From: Thamnaconus septentrionalis
Lineage: Eukaryota > Chordata > Actinopteri > Tetraodontiformes > Monacanthidae
Length of the DNA: 64,000 bases
Assembly (NCBI GenBank): GCA_009823395.1
Contig: CM020502.1
Span: 27,756,444-27,820,443 of the forward strand
Direction: 5' to 3'
Position numbers and translations under genes: made by a program
Shown: positions 1 through 9,891 of the stretch, piece after piece
How positions within the stretch are numbered: position 1 is the stretch's first letter
Layout: every line of letters begins with the position of its first letter
The notes under the pieces: generated by a model
Database searches by the model: none
What the model was told of the DNA's origin: nothing
The model's input: the letters and a program-made list of their open reading frames with translations, nothing else

Positions 1-270
1 AAAAAAAACCAACATCTCTGAGAGTTTCGCTGTCGCGCAAAGTTACGAAAAAAAAGCACAACAGTTGTGCTTCTGTTTCCCGCTCGTCACCTTCTTTTCA
101 TCTTCGTATTTTCTACATAAAGTGGAGGCGCACTCTTGGAAGCTGGAAGCTCCGCCCCCACTGGCCCCACCCAAACTGGCCCCGCCCCCACATCACCTCA
201 GCCAGTGGAAGGTTTTTGCATCACTCAGCGACACCGGCTGCGCTGAAGGGTTTTGGAAAAATATCGTTCT

Positions 271-302
271 ATTATTATATTATATTATATTATATTATTA
301 TT
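271..302. repeat. TTATA pentanucleotide microsatellite
   Basis: About six imperfect copies of TTATA just upstream of a hAT-like element. It is pure A/T. No function is seen. Confidence 0.85.
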
Positions 303-373
303 CTGTGCAGGAAACTTTATTGAAACACTATCAAGTCACCATCCTCTGTGCATCGGGGTCCCAGAATTTAGCC

Positions 374-635
374 CCGGCATGGGCAAATCATGGCCCGGGG
401 GCCTTTGTAGCCCGTTAAGCTTTTGAATGTGGCCTACTGAACTTGAGGAAATAATATTGATAGTCAATAAGTCATAAAATGACTGTATCATTTCAATAAA
501 GAGCTAAATACTGTGGTGCATCAAAGATTAAATTAAAGCACGTTTTCTACACATCACATAATAAATGTTTTCTTCCTATGAGGTGGGTCACCAAAACACT
601 CCATCCATCTGCAGATTTTAGTTTGCCCACCCCTG
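374..635 (+). mobile_element. hAT-like nonautonomous transposon (MITE), copy 1
   Basis: The left end carries GGCATGGGCAAAT and the right end reads GTTTGCCCACCCCTG, giving imperfect terminal inverted repeats of the CAGGGGTGGGCAAAC type. The flanks are ATTTAGCC at 366-373 and ATTTAGCT at 636-643, a 7-of-8 match in the position expected for the 8-bp target duplication of hAT elements. The body has no transposase frame. Three related fragments lie at 37378, 44070 and 53726 in this window. The shared interior includes the phrase AATAAAGAGCTAAATACTGTGG. The superfamily call rests on the terminal motif and the 8-bp duplication and was not checked against a library. Confidence 0.72.
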
Positions 636-1362
636 ATTTAGCTCAAAGTCCTTCTCATCATTTTGTGCAAAGCAGCGAGATTGTTACTATTTGTTTTTGT
701 TTGTTTTTTCCCAGATTTGTTGTTACGAAAAACATTTAAATCGGGCTGATTCAACTGTGGAGAACCTGCAGGAGGTCCGAGTCTGGCTGAGGTGCACTGC
801 AGCCTCGCTCTCCACCCTTGCCGACACCCACTTCCTATCTGACACCCCCACTTCCTGTTGTCTCTCTCTGTCTCTCTAATGGGCGAACTGGCAGCGCAAA
901 AGAAAGAAGGAGAAAAAAAAAACACCAAAGACAACGACAAGAAGACGAGAGCCGAGGGAAGAGGAACAAAATATGTGTGTTTCAGATAATTGACGGGGAC
1001 AAGAGAGGCGAGCGGAGCTGAGCGAGCTGAGCGCTGTGTGGCTTTTCCGGCAGATAATGTGAGTCATTGCGTGCAGATAACGGAGCAGCGTTGACAGGAA
1101 GTGGCTGTGGCTTCCTGCTCGTCGGAACACACAGACGACACCGCTGGGTTTGGTTTCGTCGTGAGCTGCTGGTTCCAGTTCTGAACAAACTGGACGGGTG
1201 GAGGGTTTCACTTTTGTTTTTATTATTTTGGAGGGGGGTGGAGGAGGTCACGCAGGCGGCGACGGTGGCGCTGCATTAGCAGCACTGGCTGAAAAAAACA
1301 GCTGAAAAACAAGGCGTGTGTGGATCAAAAAAATTAAACAAGTGAAAAATAAAACAAAACAA

Positions 1363-1388
1363 TCAGGAATTCAACAAGGAATTCCTGA
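1363..1388. other. Perfect 10-bp inverted repeat with 6-nt loop
   Basis: TCAGGAATTC and GAATTCCTGA flank AACAAG. Each arm includes an EcoRI-type GAATTC palindrome. It has no T-run and no neighbouring gene to suggest a terminator, and it lies about 50 bp upstream of the Harbinger-like element. Confidence 0.8.
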
Positions 1389-1436
1389 CTGTTTTGAAGA
1401 TGTAACGGAGTGAATAGCTGTGTTTCCATGACCCCT

Positions 1437-2019
1437 AGAATTGCGCACAACCTAAATATCGCCATGAAAAACTGGTAACGGAAACTTGGAAAAACCTCTC
1501 AAATATGGCTACAAGGTTTTGACGCCCTCATGAGGTGGTTTATCAGACGTATCCATATAGAGCTATATTGCAAAAATGTCATGGAAACACTATTTTTAAA
1601 ATTTACACGTCAGCGGACGTGATGTACGGGGTCACGTGACCAGTTCACCTCAAGTGAAAATGGCACGTTGTGTTTGGACGGAGGAGGAGACGGAATATTT
1701 GTTTCAAAGTCATCAAAGAGAAAAATATAACAGCCATTCTTGACAGCAAACAAACGTCAACAGACAAAAGCAAACGTAATTCTCGTCAAGTCTCGCAGGG
1801 CTTATGTGCTTCACACCATTCAATGGAAACACCTGCAAATCACAATTGTACTTTGTCAAAATATTGCTTTTAATTTTGCGAATAACTATAATGGAAACGC
1901 AGGGAATGTCTACAGGAAGGAGTTCAATGGCGCTGAAATCAGACCAAGCAGCTGTGAAAATTCGCAAATTTTTGTTTTTTTTTTAGGCAATTATTGCAAG
2001 TTTTCCAACCCGCAATTCT
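1437..2019 (+). mobile_element. Harbinger-like nonautonomous element, copy 1 (most complete)
   Basis: The ends read AGAATTGCG at 1437 and CGCAATTCT ending at 2019, a perfect 9-bp terminal inverted repeat bounding 583 bp. The interior carries a decayed reading frame resembling the Myb/SANT-like accessory protein of PIF/Harbinger transposons (separate entry). Related inverted copies lie at 12141-12313 and 37200-37336. A phrase near CTTCACACCATTCAATGG recurs in the 12.1-kb copy, and the left end near CCTAGAATT recurs in the 37.2-kb copy. I could not fix a 3-bp target duplication, so the superfamily call leans on the Myb-like remnant. Confidence 0.6.
1660..1773 (+). pseudogene. Frameshifted remnant of a Myb-like transposon protein
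   Basis: An ATG at 1660 opens MARCVWTEEETEYLF, a tryptophan-plus-acidic start typical of Myb/SANT-like domains. This frame stops at 1741-1743. After a shift near 1700, another frame continues FKVIKEKNITAILDSKQ. The second segment recurs, with few changes, in the inverted copy at 12.1-12.3 kb, where it reads NITTILDSKQTE. Frame conservation between copies suggests descent from a once-coding source element. It is broken here and too short to work. The Myb identity is by eye. Confidence 0.5.
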
Positions 2020-2186
2020 GACCTCGCGCAACGACGACGTCCTTGTTCGAGAAACCTGACTTACGAGCTGTAAAGTAACGCGGCAGCAGCCTTTCTATAA
2101 GTGTCTATTTGAGGCTAGCAGGCTAACTTGTTAGCTCAGTCGACGCAGATTCCCCGATTCACCTCCATCTGTTTCAGCTTGTGTTT

Positions 2187-2188
<2 letters not shown>

Positions 2189-2232
<44 letters not shown>
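2189..2232. repeat. (GT)22 microsatellite
   Basis: An uninterrupted GT run of 44 bp. It faces a CA array at 2421-2468, so the two could pair as a long hairpin in single-stranded DNA or RNA. Confidence 0.97.
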
Positions 2233-2233
<1 letters not shown>

Positions 2234-2417
2234 GGAGGTGAGAAGAAACAAAAAAATAAAAAAAAGGGGGGGGACGTGGATGAAATAAGGACGAGGGGAT
2301 TATTTCATAAACGACAGGCGTTTTTCTTTCTCTCTGTAAGTCATTTGATCCCGTCAAATATGCCTACAGCCAAAAACGCCCACACGCTCTTTGTCTGAAC
2401 AGAGCTCAGTTTATGTG

Positions 2418-2420
<3 letters not shown>

Positions 2421-2468
<48 letters not shown>
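2421..2468. repeat. (CA)24 microsatellite
   Basis: An uninterrupted CA run of 48 bp, inverted relative to the GT run 190 bp upstream. Confidence 0.97.
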
Positions 2469-2469
<1 letters not shown>

Positions 2470-2596
2470 TTTTAAACTGGAGCGCTGGCTGGCTGCAAAG
2501 CCCAGAAACAAGAATTCAATTTTTGGACGGACGTATATTATTATACGTCTGTGCGTCGGTCGTGTGTTTTACCTCATAGACGTAAAACAACCAGAA

Positions 2597-2655
2597 CCTC
2601 CTCCTCATCCTCATCCTCATCCTCTTCCTCCACCTCCTCCTCCAACTCCTTCTCC
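2597..2655. repeat. (TCC)n pyrimidine microsatellite
   Basis: Imperfect TCC/TCA triplets. Open frames through it give serine-rich peptides that are repeat artefacts. Confidence 0.85.
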
Positions 2656-3093
2656 GCCCCCGTCCTCCTTCAAATCTTTGAGCTGAACAGCCGGATGATG
2701 CAGGATGACCAAGTTCAGCTCAACCTAAAAGCAGGAGAACATCATCGATAAACTTCAGGACTTTGTGTGATTCCCATCCTGAAGCAGCCTTGTGTCACTT
2801 TAGGAAAACAACCATCTGCCAACGTTCCATTTTCCTCCTTCAGCACCTCTCGGCGCGGCGTTCCGGCCCCTCATTTGATCAAATGACGGTCATTTCCAGC
2901 CTGAACCTCGCAATCCTGCCCGTCACTCCGGGAAATTTCCAGCACAACAGTTATTTTATTTTTAGAGCCTTCATCCAACTGAAAACATTTCCAACTCAAC
3001 CATTTCAGGCTGAAACCACTTTGATTTAAACAAGTCGGGGCCTTTAAAATCAAAGCATCTGCGGATTTCTTTTCAGAAGATTTCACTTGCTTG

Positions 3094-3327
3094 ATGGAGA
3101 TGGAGGCGGAAGAGAAAGAGGAGAAGGAGGAGAAGAACGATGAGCAGGAGGCATCCAGAGGAATATAGGGAGCAAGGAGAAGGAGAAGGAGGAGGAGGAG
3201 GAGGAAGAGGAGGGGGAGGCAGAGGAGGAGCAGGAGTGAAGGGAAGGAGCAGAGCCGTTGGAGGAGAACGAGGAGGAGGAAATGGAAGAGGAGGAAGAGG
3301 AGGAGGTGGAGGAGGAAGAGGAGGATA
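3094..3327 (+). repeat. GGA/GAA purine tract, about 230 bp
   Basis: The plus strand is nearly all A and G with irregular GGA and GAA triplets. All three plus frames give Glu-, Gly- or Arg-rich artefacts. Such polypurine tracts can adopt triplex (H-DNA) forms; that is known chemistry, and its occurrence here is inference. Confidence 0.9.
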
Positions 3328-3431
3328 TATTTAGAGCTGCACCTAATCAACTTCTCTGCCAGTGTGTGTCTGTGGGGGCGAGCGAGAGAGGGAGGGAGCC
3401 GGGCAAGTTCAACAGTGAAAAATCAATATGC

Positions 3432-3471
3432 AGCCCACTCACTCACTCGCTCGCTCACTCGCTCACTGGCT
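3432..3471. repeat. (CTCA/CTCG)n tetranucleotide repeat
   Basis: About ten imperfect copies of ACTC/GCTC. Confidence 0.8.
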
Positions 3472-3700
3472 GAACGGGCCTGAGAGGAAGTGAAAGTGGA
3501 AGAGAGAAGAAGCAGAAAAACGGACGTCGAGAGTTTCGTCACGGCGACTCTGCGAACCGTTGGCAGAGGAAGCGCACAGCCGGAGGAGACACAGACAATA
3601 AAGCTCGCAACGCCGAGGCTGATGTCTTTCTTTCCGATGAGCCTGAACGCTAAAGTAACGTCAACTCCAGCGTCAACAACAACAACAACAACAACGACAG

Positions 3701-3926
3701 CAAGTGCCGCTGCGTTCACACACGATCCACAGACCCTGCCCCCTCTTACAATTCCAAGCTGGGAAACATTAGCATTCCCATCTCCCATTTTTTTTCTTGC
3801 CTTTTTTGGTTTTTATTTTTAACGCCGCATTCGCGGAACGTTCCGGAAAAACAAACTAAAAAAAAAAAACGCCTTGACTGCTCAACCGCGGCAGAAGAGA
3901 CGCTTCGTTCCGGAACCCACTCGTGA
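3701..3926 (-). mobile_element. Unclassified dispersed repeat, copy A
   Basis: This aligns by eye with 7041-7238. Shared blocks are AAGTGC-GCT-CGTTCACA, CTCTTACAATTCC, the GAACGTTCCGGAAAA core and GACGCTTCGTTC-GGAACCCA. On the left, copy A abuts a CAA array and copy B abuts a CA array. Read on the minus strand, the unit therefore ends in a simple-repeat tail, as some SINEs do. There is no coding frame and I see no tRNA A or B box, so both class and strand are provisional. A segmental duplication would explain the pair equally well. Confidence 0.55.
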
Positions 3927-3938
3927 CCCCTGACCTGG

Positions 3939-3983
3939 ATGTGTGTGTGCACGCACGCACGTGTGTGTGTGTCTGTGTGTGCA
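3939..3983. repeat. Interrupted GT array with GCAC core
   Basis: GT repeats flank a short alternating purine-pyrimidine segment (GCACGCACGCAC). It lies immediately beside dispersed-repeat copy A. Confidence 0.9.
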
Positions 3984-4261
3984 TGTTTTTATCAATAGCC
4001 TTGACTGGGGGTCGATGGTTCGACGGCTATAATGAAGAAGAGCCGCAGGGATGATCACAATCAGAGCGTTTTAGCGGAGGAGGAAGGGGTGAGGGAGGGA
4101 GGGGGGGGGGTGAGGGAGGGAGCAGCGGCTCAGCTTCCCTTTTATTACCAGAACTAGCTTCTTGTTTCGACTTCCCCTCGCCCGCCTCACCCGCCTCACC
4201 CTCCTCACCCCTCTCCCCCTTCCTTCCTCCCGCCCACCATCCGAGCAGCCAACCAACCGTC

Positions 4262-4375
4262 TCTCATTAAGCCGATGATCGATTCCCAGCGTGGAGAGAA
4301 AAAAAAACGCAATTAGAGCATTGACCAGGCGATTGTGGGAGCCGCTGCTCGATCGGTGATCATCACCTGAGGGGG
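4262..4375. promoter_or_regulatory. Candidate conserved noncoding block
   Basis: Unique sequence with several TALE/homeodomain-like cores (CATTAAG, GATGATCGATT, GCAATTAGAGC, GGTGATCATCACC). The last is a perfect palindrome. It has no repeat character and no open frame of note. The regulatory role is inferred from motif density only. Confidence 0.25.
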
Positions 4376-4410
4376 TGAGGGTGAGGGTGGGGGTGGGGGA
4401 GGGGGGGTTG
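4365..4410 (+). repeat. G-run tract with G-quadruplex potential
   Basis: Seven or more runs of at least three G separated by one or two bases (GGGTGAGGGTGAGGGTGGGGG pattern), which satisfies the usual G4 motif on the plus strand. Confidence 0.75.
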
Positions 4411-4748
4411 TGGGAACATCAGGAGGCCACCTGCTTTTCTGTCTTTTCTCCAAGTGTGGGGATCTTCTTCGGGCCAGGTGGCTGATGGGTAAATCCATTT
4501 GAAACGTACACACACACACACACAAACATAAACGTCCACAAACTTTGTCATTTGCGGCAAATTTTGAATTTTAAACAAAATTTTGTAACTCATTTAAACT
4601 CATTTACCGCCTTTTAAAAACAAACAAACAAACAAAAAAAAAGCTGTTTCTGGGAACTCATGTGCCTGACACTCCGGCCGCTGCAGCTTCTCGCTTCAAC
4701 GTCCTTTCAAAGCAGTTTTTTTCCGTCCTGAAACAAAAACTCTGAATT

Positions 4749-4772
4749 TTTTTTTTTTTTTTTTTTTTTTTT
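4749..4772. repeat. Poly-T run
   Basis: About 24 T residues. No clear SINE body is attached on either side. Confidence 0.9.
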
Positions 4773-5607
4773 AGAAAGAAGGAACTTGTTGGTGAGAAAA
4801 GATCTCACCTGACACTTTGGATTCGTTCCAATAAAAAAAAAAACTGCCAGAAAAAAATAAACCTTATCGGCTCAACCTGCTGCTGTCCCCCCCTTCTTTT
4901 TTTCTCTCTTCTCTTTCGTTCCTTTCTGCCCAATAAATGCGGGTGTTTTGAACAGCGGGGGGGCAGAGCGGGTGCTGGGTTGGGAGGGTTACTCTCTCAC
5001 TGAGTGCACTTTAACAGGAAGTGCCCTCGCTTTCACTTCCTCTCCGGTGGGCCGGCCGACTGAGACCTGACCTGGTTGCTTCCTGCGTGTTATTTATTCT
5101 CTCCCCCCCCCGCCCCACCTCCTCCACTCCTCCCACTCCTCCCTCCCACTCGCTCCATCCCACCGTCTCTGTTTCATGCCTCTCACCCAATTTCCTCTCC
5201 ATCTCCGCTCTCTGTGTGAGTAGCTTAAGAAAGCATTATGCGCCACGCTGATTCGCCGGCGTTGTGAATAAAACACAAACTGGGCCTGAACTGGACCGCT
5301 CGCTGACACGGACCGGCACCGTCACCCGGCTTTTTAAAAATAGAACCGAAGGCGGGACGAGCCGATGCTACCGGCGGCGCTTCCTTAGCCAGGAGGGGGA
5401 AAAAAGAAAAAATACAACAACAAAAGGGGCAGAGAGTGGGTGAAAACCAGAGCGGAGCTTCTGATTGGTCGATGAGATTGGGCCGCTGTTGTTATTTCAG
5501 TTGCTGTTGAAAAAAAGAAGAGGAAAAAAAACCCCGACGGGATTCTAATATGATGACACACATAAGAAAACTACAGCTAGCCGGCTCGCGTCTGCTACAA
5601 GCATTAG

Positions 5608-5879
5608 AATCATCATCACCTTCAATGTCATCATTATCACTATAATCATCATCACCATCATGACCATCATCATTACCAACATCACCATCTTCATCACGAT
5701 CATCTTCATCACCATCACTATCATCACCACTACCATCATCATCATCATCACTATTATCATGGTCATCATCATCATCATCATCATCATCTCGATCATCATG
5801 GTCATCATCATCATCATCATCATCATCACACCACCATCTTCATCACCATCATCATCATCACGTCATCATTAGCACTATC

Positions 5880-5913
<34 letters not shown>

Positions 5914-5939
5914 CCACCACCACCATCACCATCATCACT
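5608..5939. repeat. (ATC)n array, about 330 bp
   Basis: A long imperfect ATC/CAT trinucleotide array with ACC and ACT variants. The minus strand reads as poly-methionine and the plus strand as poly-isoleucine, both artefacts. The purest blocks are near 5765-5830 and 5880-5915. It is one of the two longest simple repeats here. Confidence 0.95.
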
Positions 5940-6258
5940 GTGAATCTTTTCCTCCAGTCACAGCTTCAACTGGACTGAGCCGTAAAAATAAAACGACTTT
6001 TTTACTCTACGGTGCTGATGGAAAAAACAAAAGACCTGAAAAGAAATGCAACTATATGGATTGAAAAAAAAAAAAAAAAGCGAAGCTCTTTTCCTGGCTG
6101 AGAACTAACACGGAGCCGTCATGGATCATTTTATAATACGTGCTTGTCAGTGGGGCGACCGGAGCGTCTGCACTGTTTGTCATCTTAATAAAAGGCGGAT
6201 ATCGCCGTCATATATTTCGGTCAAATCCTCAGTCTTACCCTGCCAGGAAGAGTGTGTG

Positions 6259-6261
<3 letters not shown>

Positions 6262-6294
<33 letters not shown>

Positions 6295-6302
6295 GTGTGT
6301 GT
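6262..6302. repeat. (GT)n microsatellite
   Basis: A GT run with one TTG interruption near 6293. Confidence 0.95.
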
Positions 6303-6460
6303 GGTGCAGCAGTTATGAAAGGGAATAAAACAATAAATATCACAGCATTAAAAGAATAAAAAAATAATAAAAAATACCGGGAAAATCCCGATATGTCAGC
6401 GGCCACAAAAGTGTTTTCCTCTCCCGATGGGCTCGGTATTGATCCGGAAACGTAAATCAG

Positions 6461-6471
<11 letters not shown>

Positions 6472-6494
<23 letters not shown>
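6472..6494. repeat. (GT)n microsatellite
   Basis: A pure GT run followed by a G-rich stretch. Confidence 0.95.
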
Positions 6495-6497
<3 letters not shown>

Positions 6498-6755
6498 GAG
6501 TGGGGGTAGGGGTGAGAGGGGGTCTTTGGCCCGGGCCGATACCTGACAGGAAATTTCTCTCCCTTTTGTCTCAGGTGCAGTGCTGGTTTGGGATGAGAGG
6601 TCAGAGGTCACCCGGAGCAGCAGCAGCCAATTAAAGCCGGAGGATTCGGACGCACGGAGGAAACAATCTCCAATCCCATCTGTGGACCTTCGCCTTGGGG
6701 GGAGGCGGGGGGAGAGTTGGGGGGAGGTCGGCAATAATAGCCTCACCTCTGCCAT

Positions 6756-6822
6756 TGTGTGTGTGTTTGTGTGTGTGTGTGTGCCTGCGTGCGTGCGTGC
6801 GTGCATGCGTGCGTGTGCGTGC
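6756..6822. repeat. Compound GT / GTGC microsatellite
   Basis: GT repeats pass into about eight GTGC or GCGT tetramers. The alternating purine-pyrimidine pattern favours Z-DNA. Confidence 0.92.
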
Positions 6823-7010
6823 ACACCTGCTTCCCCTCCGGTGTGTTTTTATCTCTTGCTCTCTTGCTAACTTTTGTGTCTTTTTATCTAACAGATACAT
6901 GGTATCATTGCAGAAAGGTTGACAGTGACCTTTGACCCTGGAAGTTACGATATTGGCAACAGCTCTGAACAGGAATTTTTTTCTGTTTCTTCCAGGGAAG
7001 AATGACAACC

Positions 7011-7011
<1 letters not shown>

Positions 7012-7042
<31 letters not shown>
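7012..7042. repeat. (CA)n microsatellite
   Basis: A CA run directly abutting dispersed-repeat copy B. It may be the tail of that unit. Confidence 0.95.
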
Positions 7043-7043
<1 letters not shown>

Positions 7044-7238
7044 GTGCTGCTACGTTCACAAGATCCAGACTCTTCCTCTTACAATTCCGAGCTAAAAAAA
7101 AATTGCATTTGGATGCAGAGTTTCCTGCCTTTTTTTGCAGAACGCTAACGTTCGGAGAGAGAACGTTCCGGAAAACAAACAAAACGCCTCGACTGTTCAA
7201 CTTTAGCAGAGACGCTTCGTTCTGGAACCCACTCGTGA
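7041..7238 (-). mobile_element. Unclassified dispersed repeat, copy B
   Basis: The partner of 3701-3926, in the same orientation 3.3 kb away. Copy B has lost part of the T-rich middle but keeps GAGAACGTTCCGGAAAA and GACGCTTCGTTCTGGAACCCAC. Divergence is moderate with several indels, so the pair is not recent. Confidence 0.55.
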
Positions 7239-7598
7239 AAAAACCTTCAAGGGTCACGTTTGCGTTTGCATTAACCAAGTAAACCCATGGATGACCCTGG
7301 TGGACAGACCTGGTAGTGCCTGGCGTTGCAAACAAAAAGCAGTTTCCAGGTTGGTGGACAACAAAGAGGTGGCGAAATAGTGATAAATAAACACATGAAT
7401 GAATACAAAAATATATAAATAGATAAATAAATAAACGGAGAGGTCGAAGAGCTCCATCTCAGGAAAAAAAAAAACGTTCCTGGGAGGTCTGGAAAATCGA
7501 ATTAACAGCAGAAAATAGACGTTTCGGCGCGAGGAGAAATATCTCCGCTCGGGCGAGTCGCAGCAACACGAGTGCATCCGTTATTACTTTCGTACAAT

Positions 7599-7599
<1 letters not shown>

Positions 7600-7626
<27 letters not shown>
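7600..7626. repeat. (CA)n microsatellite
   Basis: A CA run followed by a C-rich CACCCCACCCACCCC segment. Confidence 0.95.
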
Positions 7627-7632
<6 letters not shown>

Positions 7633-7822
7633 CCCACCCACCCCGAGTCAGGGGTGTCAGTCAACAGACGGCGTTCCCAGCGTGCTGCTGGTGCAGGGGT
7701 CAGCGTCCAGCCAGCACACTCCATTTCCCAGGGTGCCACGGAGCCGGCTTGGCTCGCCGGGGTTTGATGGAACACATCGAGCTCGGCCAGCGAGCGTGGC
7801 AGGAGGGTCAGGGGAGCGCGCA

Positions 7823-7863
7823 TGTGTGTGTGTGTATTGTGTGTGTGTGTGTGCGCGCGCGCG
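7823..7863. repeat. GT/GC alternating tract (Z-DNA candidate)
   Basis: A GT run leads into (GC)4-5, GTGTGTGCGCGCGCGCG, a classic Z-forming alternation. Confidence 0.9.
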
Positions 7864-7892
7864 AGTGTATTATGTGCTTTCTAGTTCAAGAC

Positions 7893-7983
7893 GGCACGCT
7901 GACGAGTCAAAGGCTCATACATCATCCTGCCGCATCGCAGCAGAGGGATATTTATGGCTGCCTGACGCAACCGTGGCCAGTGT
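7893..7983. promoter_or_regulatory. Candidate conserved noncoding block
   Basis: Unique sequence between two GT arrays with cores CTGACGAGTCA, CATACATCATCC and GATATTTATGGCTG. There is no repeat homology within the window. Function is inferred from composition only. Confidence 0.2.
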
Positions 7984-8030
7984 GTGCGTGTATGTGTGTG
8001 TGTTTTCCCGTGTGTGTGTGTGTGTGTGTT
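7984..8030. repeat. Interrupted GT microsatellite
   Basis: GT runs broken by TTTTCCC. Confidence 0.92.
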
Positions 8031-8905
8031 TGAACAGCCATATAAAACGCAGAACTAGATAGAGACGATAGCGGCCGTTCCTTCAGCAAAAACAGTTTTT
8101 CTTCCCCGGTTCACAGCCTCAGTCCAACGCTGATCCATCCGTCCATGATGTCACAAAGGGCACACGGCATCAACTTTATCCCACTTCCCCCACCTGCAAA
8201 AGGTCCAACGAAGCGTGACTTTTAGCAACTGGCTGCAAACAGATGGCTAAATATGCTGCTTTCAGTTCAGGAAGAGCATGTTCTTTTTATTTTTATTTTT
8301 TTTTGGATGACTGACCACACAAAGCCTCTTGGCTGGACTACAGAATGGAAAATCAAGAGAAGGACCTTTAACGTTGTTAAGAGCCAAACATAATAATTTC
8401 ACTCCCTCAAAAAATAAATTAGGCGGCGAAGGATTCATTTCAAATGAGAGTCAACGGGAGCCCGGAGCTGTTTGTAACCCTGTGGTTGAAATCCTGGACA
8501 CTGACCTCACCACCTCGCCACTGACAAACCCCAAGTCACCTTTTTCCTAAACGACAAAACAAAATTATTTCAAAAATAATTTCAAACGTCCCTGCAGCTG
8601 CGTTGACAGCGGCCGCGACTCCCAATTATTTCCAAACAAAACTGAAAAAAAAAAAAAAAAAAAATCCGGCAGCCTGGTGGCTTCTCGCTTCAGTCCTCAA
8701 GTTCAGTTTTTCTCTTTTCTCTTTTATTTTTTTTCCTTCAGCGGGAATAAGTCCAGCGCTGTTGGGAGGGAGTGGGAGCGTTCAGGAACGCCGCTAAAAA
8801 CAAACTGGCTGCGCAGCTGTTGGCGCCATCAGCAGCCAGAGGTGGCGTCATCGCTCAGCTCGGCCCCGTCCCACACACACTCACCTCGACGCAGCCCGCT
8901 GCAGG
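8031..8905. other. Unassigned unique sequence
   Basis: No gene or transposon is recognised. It contains poly-T near 8290 and poly-A at 8645-8664, plus the AT-rich stretch 8375-8430. Confidence 0.6.
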
Positions 8906-9314
8906 GTGGAGGGAGGACAGGAGGAGGAGGAGGAGGAGATGGAGCTGCAGGAGGAGGAGAAAGAGGAGAAAGAGAGGAGGAGGAAGGGGAGGCGGAGGAG
9001 GGCAAGAAGGAGCAGTAGGAGGTGGAGAAGGAAGAGTAGGAGGAGGGGGTAAGAGGAGGTGAGGAGGAGGTGCGAGCGGTGGAGGAGGAGATGGAGCAGC
9101 ATGAATAGGAGCAGTTGGAGGAGGAAGAGGGGAAAAGGAGGAGGAAGAGGAGGTGGAGGAGGCAGAGGTGGAGGAGGTGAAGGAAGAGGAGGAGGAGGAG
9201 GACATGGAGGAGGAGCACGGGAAAAGGAGGTGAGGAGGAGAAAGAGGAGTGGGAGAAGGAGGAGCAGGAGGAGATGGATTAGGAGGAGGAGGTGGAGGAG
9301 GAGCAGGAGGAGGT
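8906..9314 (+). repeat. GGA-rich purine tract, about 400 bp
   Basis: Irregular GGA, GAA and GCA triplets with almost no pyrimidines on the plus strand. Every frame stays open for long stretches, giving Gly/Glu/Arg products on plus and Ser/Pro/Leu products on minus. These are composition artefacts. It is the longest purine strand bias in the window. Confidence 0.95.
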
Positions 9315-9432
9315 CTGAAAAACAAAGTGCAGAGGGAGGGGAGCTGCGAGTGCCGGCCGCTGTCGCCGCTGCCAGGAAACAGCTCAGAGCTGCAGCTCCA
9401 CTCGTCCAAATGTGTTAGCAATAAAGTTTTAG

Positions 9433-9488
9433 TACACACATGCACACACACACATTCTCTCTCTCTCTCTCTCTCTCTCGCTTACACA

Positions 9489-9530
<42 letters not shown>
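9433..9530. repeat. Compound (CA)n-(CT)n-(CA)n microsatellite
   Basis: A short CA run, about 12 CT repeats, then about 24 CA repeats. Confidence 0.96.
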
Positions 9531-9531
<1 letters not shown>

Positions 9532-9589
9532 GGACTCTGCTGGTGAAAGAACACGATCATCTGGTTCTGATTGTTGTGGAATCTTCTGG

Positions 9590-9700
9590 GCTTCTTCCAG
9601 CTCCCTCACCCCTCCTCCATCCTCCCTCTTCCTCCCACTCCTCCCCCATCCCCCTCCCCTCTACCCTCTCCCTCACCCGTCATCTCCCTCCTCCCCCAGC
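9590..9700. repeat. C/T-rich tract
   Basis: A CCTCC-type pyrimidine tract, of opposite strand bias to the purine tract ending 280 bp upstream. Confidence 0.8.
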
Positions 9701-9860
9701 TCGTACTGTAATCGACAGCGGACAGAAACTGGTTGTTTGTGTGCTGAAGGTCAGTGAGAGTTCTTCCTCCTCCTCCTCTTCCTCTTCCCAGCCTGGATCT
9801 GCTCCAGGTTTCTGCCTCCTGGAACGTGACTTTCTCTTCAGCAGCTTCTCGGGCGGGAGA

Positions 9861-9863
<3 letters not shown>

Positions 9864-9891
<28 letters not shown>
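9864..9891. repeat. (CA)n microsatellite
   Basis: A pure CA run of 28 bp. Confidence 0.96.

Noticed and set aside
4749..4772. Retroposed poly-A tail
   Set aside because: No transcript-derived or SINE body is recognisable beside the T run, and no flanking duplication was found.
5545..5872. Poly-Met and poly-Ile frames
   Set aside because: Translation of the ATC array.
6631..7335. 234-codon minus frame
   Set aside because: Much of it crosses GT and GTGC arrays (Cys-Val and Thr-His runs); the rest has no domain and falls in a dispersed repeat.
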